Of a stretch of DNA of 6,755 bases, positions 1 through 6,230 are shown in pieces. Origin of the DNA: Bacteroidales bacterium UBA1256 (GTDB taxonomy: Bacteria > Bacteroidota > Bacteroidia > Bacteroidales > Paludibacteraceae). The notes beneath the pieces are model-generated. The model did no database searches, had not been told where the DNA came from, and worked only from the letters and a program-made list of their open reading frames with translations. The stretch covers positions 1 to 6,755 of the forward strand of contig DBVU01000014.1 in assembly GCA_002308195.1 (NCBI GenBank), read 5' to 3'. How positions within the stretch are numbered: position 1 is the stretch's first letter; each line of letters starts with the position of its first letter. The position numbers and the translations under genes were made by a program.

Positions 1-4
1 ATTT

Positions 5-57
5 GAAGATTCGAAGATTCGAAAATGAACAAATCGTAAATGAACAAATCGTAAATA
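5..57. repeat. Short tandem repeats in the deoD leader
   Basis: Two tandem direct repeats stand side by side. GAAGATTC occurs at 5-12 and 13-20, and the 15-mer AAATGAACAAATCGT occurs at 23-37 and again, identically, at 38-52, followed by AAAT. The stretch is AT-rich and lies 30-80 bp before the deoD start. It has no stop codon in the deoD frame, so an automatic caller could extend deoD falsely into it. I see no clear TAnnTTTG promoter between it and deoD; the promoter may lie upstream of the window. Confidence 0.8.
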
Positions 58-86
58 AATATAAACCTTTAAAAACACAAAACATT

Positions 87-800
87 ATGGCAAAAAATCA
101 ATGTCCTACTCCGCACATTGGTGCGCAGTACGGCGAAATCGCAAAGACAGTGATTATGGCGGGTGACCCGCTTCGCGCAAAACTGATGGCAGAGCGTTTT
201 CTGGAGAACCCGAAAATGGTGACCAGTGTACGCAATATGTTCGGCTACACAGGCATGTACAAAGGAAAAGAAGTATCGGTAATGGGCCATGGTATGGGTA
301 TTCCGTCCATCGGTATCTACACGTATGAATTGTTCAATTTCTATGATGTAGAGACCATTATTCGCGTTGGTTCGTGTGGTGCTCGTCAGATGAGTGTTCA
401 TCTGGGCGACCTAGTGATAGCTCTAGGAAGCTGCACCGACAGTAACTACGCACAACAGTATGACCTGGGCGGTCATTTTGCTCCGATAGCAGATTTCCAA
501 TTGGCACGTAAGGCTGCTGATGCATGCGAGAAATTCGGTTATACCTACCACGTAGGTAATGTGTTCTCGGCCGACGTATTCTACAGCGAAGATCCGCGTA
601 AGGCCAATTGGACGAAGATGGGTGTACTGGCTGACGAGATGGAAGCTCCTGCACTATACATGAACGCTGCACGTTTGGGAAAGAAAGCACTAGTGATCTG
701 CACCGTGAGCGATCATATACTGACGGGCGAAGCAACCACCGCAGAGCAACGCCAAAACTCGTTCACCAACATGATGGACGTAGCATTTGACATCATCTAA
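87..800 (+). CDS. deoD: Purine nucleoside phosphorylase, DeoD type
   Basis: Cytoplasmic enzyme of nucleoside salvage. It cleaves purine (deoxy)ribonucleosides with phosphate to the free base and (deoxy)ribose-1-phosphate; family members are homohexamers. The 237-residue product aligns along its whole length with E. coli DeoD (239 aa). Known active-site positions are visible: H10, G26 in the GDPLRAK motif, R30 and R49 (phosphate), R93 and S96 in IIRVGSCG, the EME motif at 184-186 (ribose), the catalytic pair D209 in VSDH and R222 in the AEQRQ segment. The C-terminus is about six residues shorter than in E. coli, which should be harmless. I chose the ATG at 87 because homology begins there. The frame is open further upstream to the window edge, but that stretch only translates short AT-rich repeats. 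It is the first visible gene of a probable operon with the barrel protein and yidC. Confidence 0.97.
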   Translation: MAKNQCPTPHIGAQYGEIAKTVIMAGDPLRAKLMAERFLENPKMVTSVRNMFGYTGMYKGKEVSVMGHGMGIPSIGIYTYELFNFYDVETIIRVGSCGARQMSVHLGDLVIALGSCTDSNYAQQYDLGGHFAPIADFQLARKAADACEKFGYTYHVGNVFSADVFYSEDPRKANWTKMGVLADEMEAPALYMNAARLGKKALVICTVSDHILTGEATTAEQRQNSFTNMMDVAFDII

Positions 801-801
801 G

Positions 802-1527
802 ATGCACAAACGGATAGCATACATTCTGGTATTGGTCCTCTTGCCCCTGTGCCTATGCGCACAGGAGCAGAGTGGCCGTGCGGCTCGTACAAACGGCGTG
901 TACACCGGTTTTTCGGGTGGAATGATGCTTCACGGAGGATATCTGTTTGCTGATTCGCCGGACAAGATATTCAGTAATACGGGTTTGGGTAGTTATGAAT
1001 ATGTGAAAGGACTGCCCAAAGACGGTTTTTGCTACGGTTTAGGAGGTGCACTACGCGTGCATTTGCTAAATCACATTCACATAGGTGCAGAAGGATTTGT
1101 AAGCACGATGCCACTGATGAAAACCGGTTCAAATGTACGCACCGGATGGGGAGGAATACTGCTAGATGCCTATATGAATTGGGGAAGAGTGCGTCCATTA
1201 TTAGGCGCAACCATAGGCGGAGGAACGATGAAACGCCTATACGTTCCCGAACAGAGCGAAGGGAAAGATTATGCAAACGAAGACGAGACAAAATATAATG
1301 CCTCGTATACCAAAACGCCGTTCTTCTTTGTAGATCCGTACATTGGAACGGAAATCGGATTAGGCAACCATATGGCGCTGCTAATTCGAATTGATTATAT
1401 GCTGCCGTTCGGCAATTTCAGGAGCAAATTGGTCGATACGACAGAACCGGATGATTGGAAATATTTTATGAGTCCGTCCGGACCGCGCCTATACATAGGC
1501 ATCATGTTCGGCAAACTGAGTAAGTAA
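802..1527 (+). CDS. Secreted outer-membrane beta-barrel-like protein
   Basis: A 241-residue protein of unknown function that I do not recognise as a named family. The N-terminus is a type I signal peptide: basic MHKR, a leucine-rich core, then LCLCA with likely cleavage after A20 before QEQ. The mature part is rich in glycine and aromatic residues in alternating patterns typical of outer-membrane strands: roughly 33-49, 77-101, 113-128, 130-148, 174-203 and a closing strand near 227-238 (GPRLYIGIMFG). The acidic stretch at about 149-168 could be an external loop. Size suggests a small barrel of about eight strands; this is inference from pattern only. I chose the ATG at 802, one base after the deoD stop, because it begins the signal peptide; an in-frame TTG at 787 would add five residues inside deoD. 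The tight spacing suggests translational coupling to deoD, and yidC follows after 18 bp. Confidence 0.75.
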   Translation: MHKRIAYILVLVLLPLCLCAQEQSGRAARTNGVYTGFSGGMMLHGGYLFADSPDKIFSNTGLGSYEYVKGLPKDGFCYGLGGALRVHLLNHIHIGAEGFVSTMPLMKTGSNVRTGWGGILLDAYMNWGRVRPLLGATIGGGTMKRLYVPEQSEGKDYANEDETKYNASYTKTPFFFVDPYIGTEIGLGNHMALLIRIDYMLPFGNFRSKLVDTTEPDDWKYFMSPSGPRLYIGIMFGKLSK

Positions 1528-1545
1528 CTAACAAATACACTATAA

Positions 1546-3453
1546 ATGGATAAAAATACATGGATCGGCTTTCTGATTATAGCCGCAATTATCGTAGGAT
1601 TTACAATGCTCAACCGTCCCTCGAAAGAGGAATTGGCTGAGCGTCAACGCGTACAAGATTCTATCAATGCCGTTCGTCTGGCAGAAGCAGAGGCACAACG
1701 TCTGAGCGACTCGCTGCAGATAGTAGCAGCCGAGAGCAACACGAACGCCACCGAAGCAGTAGATCCGGAGAAGACGCAAGAGCGTCTGCAGGCTGCGTAT
1801 GGCACGTTTGCTCAAGCCGCACAAGGTACGGAGCAACTGGTAACGCTTGAAAATGAGCACCTGAGAATCGCAATCTCGTCACACGGAGGAACTATCCGCA
1901 AAGCAGAACTACTGGATTATCATGCTGCAGGAGACAGTGTGAATCCGCTCTGTTTGTTCCGTGGGGATGAATCGCAATTGGCTTTCACTCTGATCACCGC
2001 CAACAACCGTATTCTGCAGACAAGTAATCTCTATTTCACTCCAGTAGAGAGCGAAGTGCCGAATCGCGCCATCATGCGACTGAAGACAGAAAACGAAGAG
2101 TCGTATATCGATTTTGTATATGATCTGTCGGCAGACTACATGGTACATTTTGCCATTGAGCCGCATAATATGCAGACAGAACTGGCGCAGAATATCAACG
2201 CGATGGAAATACAATGGAATCAGTTGATTCCACAACAAGAGCAAGGTCGCAAATTTGAGGAGCGCTATGCACAACTGCAATACATGTTGGTTGGCGGTGA
2301 CATCGAGAAACTGAGCGAGAGCAAAGATGATACGGAGAAAGAATCTGCGCGCGTACGATGGATTGGTTACAAAGACCAGTTCTTCTCGACTGTGATGATT
2401 GCCGACGATGCATTTAATGGTTCTGAGTTCCAATCGACTCCGCAACCGAAGCACTCGGGCTATATCAAGCAATATGCGACTCAGACGTCTGTTCCGTTTG
2501 ACCTAAGCGGCAAGACTCCTGTGGGAATGCGTTTCTATCTAGGTCCGAACCACTATCACACCCTGAAAGCCTATGATGAAGGCAAGGAGAAAGACGAGAA
2601 ACTGAATCTCAACAAACTGGTGCCACTGGGTTGGAAAATCGTCAGTTGGATCAATGTAATTCTCGTTATTCCTATGTTTGACCTCTTCACCGGTTGGGGA
2701 TTGCACATCGGTATCGTTATTCTGCTGATGACACTAGTGATCAAACTGATTATTTTGCCGTTCGTGTTTGTTTCGTACAAATCGAGCGCGAAGATGCGTG
2801 CGCTAAAGCCGCAGATAGATGCTATCAATGAGAAATTCCCTGCAGACAAGATGCAAGAACGCCAACAGGCCACTATGCAACTTTATCAGCAAGCGGGAGT
2901 AAATCCGATGTCAGGTTGCCTGCCAATGTTGTTCCAATTCCCTGTGCTGATAGCTATGTTCTGGTTCTTGCCGACTGCTATTGAGCTACGTGGGAAATCG
3001 CTGCTTTGGGCGCCAGACCTCTCGACCTACGATGCCGTATTCCACTGGAATATGGATATTCCGTTGCTGGGCGATCACCTGTCGCTATTCTGCCTCTTGA
3101 TGACCATTGTAAACATCGTTTACACCTATATCACGATGCAATCTCAGGCAACAGATCCGAATATGAAATTTATGAAGTACATGATGTACGCAATGCCACT
3201 CATGTTCCTCTTCATATTCAACGACTACGCAGCCGGATTGAGTTACTACTACCTCGTATCACTCTTCATCACGATTCTGCAGACCATGATCTTCCGTTGG
3301 ACGCTGAATGACAAGAAGATGCTGGAAGAGATGGAGCGTAACAAAAAGAAAAAAGCCGGCAAACCAAAGTCCGGCTTTATGGCTCGATTGGAGCAAATGC
3401 AACGCGAGCAACAACAGTTAGCACGCGAGCGCGCTAAAACGGCAAGACACTAA
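1546..3453 (+). CDS. yidC: Membrane protein insertase YidC
   Basis: Inserts and folds inner-membrane proteins, alone or with the Sec translocon. The 635-residue protein has the Gram-negative layout: an N-terminal membrane helix at about 5-22, a charged linker, a periplasmic domain to about residue 350, then the conserved insertase core. Core helices lie near 364-384, 388-408, 460-480, 512-532 and 545-588. The cytoplasmic hairpin at about 411-455 carries the usual KMRALKPQI and GVNPMSGCLPML signatures. The groove residue that is R366 in E. coli is K400 here (TLVIKLIILP), still a positive charge. The tail from about 590 is rich in lysine, then glutamine and arginine, as expected for a ribosome-contacting end. 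It follows the barrel gene by 18 bp without a visible promoter, so it is probably co-transcribed. Its last 36 bases overlap the end of the convergent minus-strand gene. Confidence 0.98.
   Translation: MDKNTWIGFLIIAAIIVGFTMLNRPSKEELAERQRVQDSINAVRLAEAEAQRLSDSLQIVAAESNTNATEAVDPEKTQERLQAAYGTFAQAAQGTEQLVTLENEHLRIAISSHGGTIRKAELLDYHAAGDSVNPLCLFRGDESQLAFTLITANNRILQTSNLYFTPVESEVPNRAIMRLKTENEESYIDFVYDLSADYMVHFAIEPHNMQTELAQNINAMEIQWNQLIPQQEQGRKFEERYAQLQYMLVGGDIEKLSESKDDTEKESARVRWIGYKDQFFSTVMIADDAFNGSEFQSTPQPKHSGYIKQYATQTSVPFDLSGKTPVGMRFYLGPNHYHTLKAYDEGKEKDEKLNLNKLVPLGWKIVSWINVILVIPMFDLFTGWGLHIGIVILLMTLVIKLIILPFVFVSYKSSAKMRALKPQIDAINEKFPADKMQERQQATMQLYQQAGVNPMSGCLPMLFQFPVLIAMFWFLPTAIELRGKSLLWAPDLSTYDAVFHWNMDIPLLGDHLSLFCLLMTIVNIVYTYITMQSQATDPNMKFMKYMMYAMPLMFLFIFNDYAAGLSYYYLVSLFITILQTMIFRWTLNDKKMLEEMERNKKKKAGKPKSGFMARLEQMQREQQQLARERAKTARH
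3340..3378 (-). terminator. Minus-strand intrinsic terminator inside yidC
   Basis: Read on the minus strand, AAAGCCGG (3378-3371) and CCGGCTTT (3359-3352) form a perfect 8-bp stem around an 11-nt loop. The stem is followed at once by the T-rich run TTTTTTCTTTTTG. This is a good Rho-independent terminator for the SGNH-like gene, whose stop codon lies 40 bp earlier at 3418. On the plus strand the same bases encode the KKKKAGKPKSGF part of the YidC tail, and the A-rich run precedes the hairpin, so it should not terminate yidC transcription. Confidence 0.75.
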
Positions 3454-3894
3454 AGCTTGTCCAGCCTCGGAAAGCGTAACGCCATCCGGTTCGAGCAATT
3501 GCTCGTAGTGCGGATCTTCCAGCATTGGGCTAGTGACATCCACTATATGCACGCAGTGCTGTGCAGCAATGCGGAAGAGGGCCAAATTGTACAATGTATG
3601 TAGATTGCCCAGGCGCTCGGTGGAGCCGCCCAGCCAAAAGAGAACGTTCTTGCGTTCTTGCATGGTCATACCACGCGTAATATGCGCGAAACAGCGATCG
3701 GTGTCAATAATAGGCAGGCTAACCAGAATCGGTTCCTCGCCACGCGCACGCGCTTGCGCAATCGTATTTACATAAAATGCCTTGTAGGCGACTAAGTCCA
3801 TTTGCGGTTTATGAACTCCACCCGGATTAGCAGCAATAGCTTTCCAATCGTATTTCAAACCGCTCTCAGGCTGAATAATAACAGTTTTGTCCAT
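3418..3894 (-). CDS. SGNH-hydrolase-like protein lacking catalytic residues
   Basis: A 158-residue protein resembling the C-terminal two thirds of SGNH/GDSL esterases. Recognisable segments are YDWKAIAANPGGVHKPQ (15-31), the ILVSLPIIDTDRCFAHITRG stretch (56-75), VLFWLGG (84-90) and PDGVTLSEAGQAL (136-148). From family knowledge, full proteins carry a GDS serine near the N-terminus, a GGND-like motif just before YDW, and DG-x-H near the end. Here the serine region is absent, the GGND position reads QPESGL, and the histidine is replaced by T140. It is therefore unlikely to be an ordinary hydrolase. The frame is intact with no internal stop, so it is either a pseudoenzyme in use or a recent remnant. 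An in-frame stop about 30 bp before the ATG at 3894 rules out a longer form on this frame. There is no signal peptide. It is convergent with yidC and probably transcribed from the promoter near 4075-4106. Confidence 0.65.
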   Translation of the reverse strand: MDKTVIIQPESGLKYDWKAIAANPGGVHKPQMDLVAYKAFYVNTIAQARARGEEPILVSLPIIDTDRCFAHITRGMTMQERKNVLFWLGGSTERLGNLHTLYNLALFRIAAQHCVHIVDVTSPMLEDPHYEQLLEPDGVTLSEAGQALVSCRFSALAC

Positions 3895-3929
3895 AATAGA
3901 ATAAATTTGAAAATTAGCGAATTAGTGAA

Positions 3930-4025
3930 TTAAAGATTCATTACCAAATAGATAACAATGAGCGGGAGTTGCAAGCAATAAACGGCTACCAGCACGTCCA
4001 TTCCAATTCGTTTTACAGTTTTCAT
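3930..4025 (-). CDS. Possible 31-residue single-span membrane peptide
   Basis: A small open frame from the ATG at 4025 to a TAA at 3932-3930. The product begins MKTVKRIGMDVLVAVYC and ends LVMNL. It has three basic residues in the first six, followed by about 20 mostly hydrophobic residues, the shape of a small one-helix membrane protein with its N-terminus in the cytoplasm. It is the first frame after a near-consensus promoter, with a leader of about 43 nt, and stops 35 bp before the SGNH-like gene. There is no Shine-Dalgarno sequence, which is normal in Bacteroidota. With only 31 codons, chance cannot be excluded, and I recognise no family. Confidence 0.4.
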   Translation of the reverse strand: MKTVKRIGMDVLVAVYCLQLPLIVIYLVMNL

Positions 4026-4074
4026 ATGCGTTAAATGTTTAATGGTTTGACAACAATTTGTTCTAAAAACGGTG

Positions 4075-4106
4075 CAAAATTACTGCATTTTGGAGAGGCA
4101 TACAAA
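4075..4106 (-). promoter_or_regulatory. Bacteroidota-type promoter for the minus-strand unit
   Basis: On the minus strand, TTTG (4106-4103) is followed by exactly 20 nt and then TAATTTTG (4082-4075). This fits the known Bacteroidota sigma-factor consensus, a TTTG-like -33 element, 19-21 nt, and TAnnTTTG at -7. Transcription should start near 4068. It would serve the 31-residue peptide and the SGNH-like gene, and end at the terminator near 3340-3378. Confidence 0.75.
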
Positions 4107-4152
4107 CAATTGTGATTGCAAATGAAAAAATGTGGCGAAACAGGCAGAAAAG

Positions 4153-4225
4153 ACGACTAAATCATCTATACAGTGACGAAATCCGGGAATTTGACATTTC
4201 GTCACACCATAAAAAGTGACTAAAT
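4153..4225. promoter_or_regulatory. Operator-like cluster of four 10-bp half-sites before the LytTR gene
   Basis: GTGACGAAAT at 4173-4182 and its exact reverse complement ATTTCGTCAC at 4196-4205 form a perfect inverted repeat around a 13-nt centre. A third copy, GTGACTAAAT (one mismatch), fills 4216-4225 and touches the ATG at 4226. A weaker copy, ACGACTAAAT, lies at 4153-4162. Start-to-start distances are 20, 23 and 20 bp, about two helical turns, so all sites face one side of the DNA. Such spacing is typical of LytTR-family binding sites, so autoregulation is likely. The half-site itself matches published LytTR consensus only loosely. I could not identify a convincing TAnnTTTG promoter for the downstream gene. 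Confidence 0.6.
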
Positions 4226-5017
4226 ATGCAAAAGATTCCAACTAGTGTAACCGGTTTGACCGCGTTGTTGCTACATGTGATAGCCATGCCTATCTTTTTT
4301 CTAGGATTCATCTTGCTATATCGCAGCAACTGGATGCTAGATTTCATTGGTCAGGCTGAAGGTAGCAGACTGGTGTTTAATACGCTGATGCTGACGTGTA
4401 TATTGATTGGCGTGCTATGTGCATCGCGCATCCCCATGACTGCCACGCGTGTGCGTTTGTCATGGTTGCAATACACGATTTGGGCAGGATGTGAGTGGCT
4501 GGTATGTGCGTGCTTTATGGCGCTATATATGGCACTAGTGTACGGCGATTACGGTTATTTTCCTGCACTAGGGCAATGTATGCTGCTGGTCTTTTCTACT
4601 CTAGCCTATCCGTATTTGCTCGTTCCCGCTTTGATGTGTGCGGCCAGACCAGATGCAACAGAAGAGAAGGAAGAGAACCTGATTCGCTTTGCTGACAGTA
4701 CAGGACGACTGAAACTGGTGGTTGCCAATACTGTTCTACTGTATATTGAAGGCAAAGAAAACTATATTCACATCCATTACATGGATGGTGCGCATGTTAA
4801 GATGTATGCGCTACGCCAATCGATGATTGGAGTGGAAGAACTGCTCGGCAAGCATGGCATTGTTCGCTGTCAGCGTTCTTATTTCGTCAATCCGCGCCAT
4901 GTGAAAGTGCTGAGACGCGACAAAGAAGGTTTCATCCATGCAGAATTGGATGTAACGGACGTTGCTTCCGTTCCAGTTTCGCCGAAATACTATGACCAAC
5001 TGAGCAAAATGCTTTGA
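4226..5017 (+). CDS. Membrane-anchored LytTR-family transcriptional regulator
   Basis: A 263-residue one-component regulator. The N-terminal half has four predicted membrane helices at about 8-31, 48-68, 84-106 and 113-137. A short charged linker (144-151, EEKEEN) leads to a LytTR DNA-binding domain at about 152-261. Diagnostic LytTR segments are VLLYIEGKENYIHIHY (170-185), the IVRCQRSYFVNPRHV block (212-226) and VPVSPKYYDQL (249-259). There is no receiver domain, so the input is probably sensed by, or through, the membrane part, and no partner kinase is visible. Target genes cannot be read from the sequence. The divergent SGNH unit and the gene itself are the obvious candidates because of the half-sites upstream. 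The gene stands alone: promoter regions before it and a repeat element and terminator after it. Confidence 0.92.
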   Translation: MQKIPTSVTGLTALLLHVIAMPIFFLGFILLYRSNWMLDFIGQAEGSRLVFNTLMLTCILIGVLCASRIPMTATRVRLSWLQYTIWAGCEWLVCACFMALYMALVYGDYGYFPALGQCMLLVFSTLAYPYLLVPALMCAARPDATEEKEENLIRFADSTGRLKLVVANTVLLYIEGKENYIHIHYMDGAHVKMYALRQSMIGVEELLGKHGIVRCQRSYFVNPRHVKVLRRDKEGFIHAELDVTDVASVPVSPKYYDQLSKML

Positions 5018-5031
5018 TGTAGCATTGCAAG

Positions 5032-5165
5032 AAATCTTAATGAGAGTACATTTTTTGAGGTCGAAAATGTCAGGTAGTGCTCTCGTTTATGTCTCGGTAA
5101 AGTCTCGGTCAAACCACGTTGTGCTCCCGTAAGGTCAAAATCTTAATCAGAGTACATTTTTGACC
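5032..5165. repeat. Composite repeat element: direct repeats flanking an 11-bp tandem array
   Basis: A 26-27 bp sequence at 5032-5058 recurs at 5138-5163 with one substitution (TTAATG/TTAATC) and one fewer T; the shared core is AGAGTACATTTTT. Between them lie degenerate units of about 11 bp ending in CGT or GGT: 5077-5086 GTGCTCTCGT, 5088-5098 TATGTCTCGGT, 5099-5109 AAAGTCTCGGT, 5110-5119 CAAACCACGT, 5120-5130 TGTGCTCCCGT. The second long copy is framed by an inverted repeat, GGTCAAAA (5133-5140) and TTTTGACC (5158-5165). No gene is apparent in this 187-bp spacer. It could be a short interspersed repeat or a protein-binding array; I cannot tell which. Confidence 0.7.
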
Positions 5166-5182
5166 ACCAAACACCATACAAC

Positions 5183-5216
5183 AAAAAATAGCGTCCGATG
5201 GGCGCTATTTTGTTTG
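5183..5216. terminator. Bidirectional hairpin terminator between the LytTR gene and rlmN
   Basis: AAAATAGCGTCC (5185-5196) pairs with GGGCGCTATTTT (5200-5211) around a 3-nt loop; there are twelve pairs, one of them a wobble. An A-run precedes the stem and a T-rich stretch follows on each strand (TATTTTGTTTG on plus, TATTTTTTGTTG on minus), so it can stop both the LytTR transcript and the mscS-rlmN transcript. The rlmN stop codon (5207-5205 on minus) lies inside the stem. Confidence 0.85.
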
Positions 5217-6230
5217 TAATGCATTGACAAGCATACCGCATGCGGCAAGAATATCTTCTCCTCGCGAACGGCGGATAGTGGTTGTTAATCCGTGTTCTGT
5301 CAAATAATCACGGAACCACTCCATCTGCTTCTCGTCAGAGGAAGGAAACTGGCGATCTACACCCGCGTGAAAACGAATTAGGTTGATGCGACAAGGAAGA
5401 CCTTTCAACAACCGTAGCAATTCCTTAGCATGACGGACGGTCGTATTCTCTTGCCAACAGATATACTCAAAACTGATGCGCCTCTGATGGTTCCAGTCGT
5501 ACGATTTGAGCAACTCAATCACATCCGCCAAGTGCATCAATTTCTCGGCAGGCATTATCTCTGCGCGCTCGGCAGCAAACGGATTGTGCATAGACACAGC
5601 CAAATGGCATTCGCACTCATCCAGGAAGCGCCGCATAGCAGGAATACCCACCGTAGAGACAGTAATGCGCTTGGGCGACCACGCACAGCCATAGTCGGCA
5701 GTCATAATCTGCAACGAACGCAATACATTGTCGATATTGTCCATTGGTTCGCCTTCGCCCATATAGACAATATTAGTGAGAGCCGCCAACTGATGAGTAA
5801 CGGCCTGCGCATCGATTTCAAATATCTGGTTGAGGATATCCGCCGCAGAAAGATGGCCGTGAAAACCAAGCGTACCTGTCATACAGAACCGACAGCCCAT
5901 TTTGCAGCCTGCCTGGGTAGAAACGCACAAGGTGGCTCTATCTTCCTCAGGAATATAGACGGATTCGACAAACTGCTCGCCCACGGCAAATAGATACTTA
6001 CGAGTGCCGTCTTGACTGACTGCTTCGCGAGCGGGAGAATGACGACCAATGGTATAGTTGGCTTTGAGTGCCTCGCGACCTTTGAGAGAGATGTTGGTCA
6101 TCTGATCGAACGAGGTGACACGCCGAATATAGAGCCACTCCGCCAATTGTTTGCCAGCAAATTTCTGCAAACCTATACTTAGAGCGACCTCTTGCAGTTC
6201 TGCCAATGTTTTACCGAGGAGAACTTCCAT
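5205..6230 (-). CDS. rlmN: Dual-specificity 23S rRNA/tRNA adenine-C2 methyltransferase RlmN
   Basis: Radical SAM enzyme that methylates C2 of A2503 in 23S rRNA and A37 in some tRNAs, tuning ribosome accuracy. The 341-residue protein is of normal family length and complete. The iron-sulfur cluster motif CxxxCxxC is C109-C113-C116 (CKMGCRFC). The SAM-binding GEGEPMDN motif is at 158-165, with TVSTVG at 190-195. The cysteine that carries the transient methyl group is C331 in ILAACGML. E89, in the VESVYIP segment, corresponds to the proton-handling glutamate of the E. coli enzyme. It lies directly downstream of the MscS-type gene: stop and start form TAAATG with no gap, suggesting one transcript and coupled translation. 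The gene ends in a shared hairpin terminator. Confidence 0.98.
   Translation of the reverse strand: MEVLLGKTLAELQEVALSIGLQKFAGKQLAEWLYIRRVTSFDQMTNISLKGREALKANYTIGRHSPAREAVSQDGTRKYLFAVGEQFVESVYIPEEDRATLCVSTQAGCKMGCRFCMTGTLGFHGHLSAADILNQIFEIDAQAVTHQLAALTNIVYMGEGEPMDNIDNVLRSLQIMTADYGCAWSPKRITVSTVGIPAMRRFLDECECHLAVSMHNPFAAERAEIMPAEKLMHLADVIELLKSYDWNHQRRISFEYICWQENTTVRHAKELLRLLKGLPCRINLIRFHAGVDRQFPSSDEKQMEWFRDYLTEHGLTTTIRRSRGEDILAACGMLVNALQTK

Noticed and set aside
3..86. N-terminal extension of deoD from a TTG at 3
   Set aside because: The extra residues translate tandem repeats and have no counterpart in DeoD proteins; homology starts at the ATG at 87.
1909..2472. 187-codon open frame on the minus strand inside yidC
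   Set aside because: It lies fully antisense to the well-conserved yidC periplasmic domain, shows no recognisable domain, and is cysteine- and arginine-rich in the way shadow frames are.
3492..3505. Perfect 14-bp palindrome CGAGCAATTGCTCG after yidC
   Set aside because: Considered as a yidC terminator, but no T-run follows and it lies within the coding sequence of the SGNH-like gene; probably chance.
4191..4219. TTGACA at 4191-4196 as a -35 box for the LytTR gene
   Set aside because: There is no matching -10 at the right distance, and Bacteroidota use a different promoter consensus; the bases overlap the inverted-repeat operator.
5430..5993. 187-codon open frame on the plus strand inside rlmN
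   Set aside because: Antisense to the catalytic core of rlmN; no domain, and its length follows from the codon bias of rlmN.
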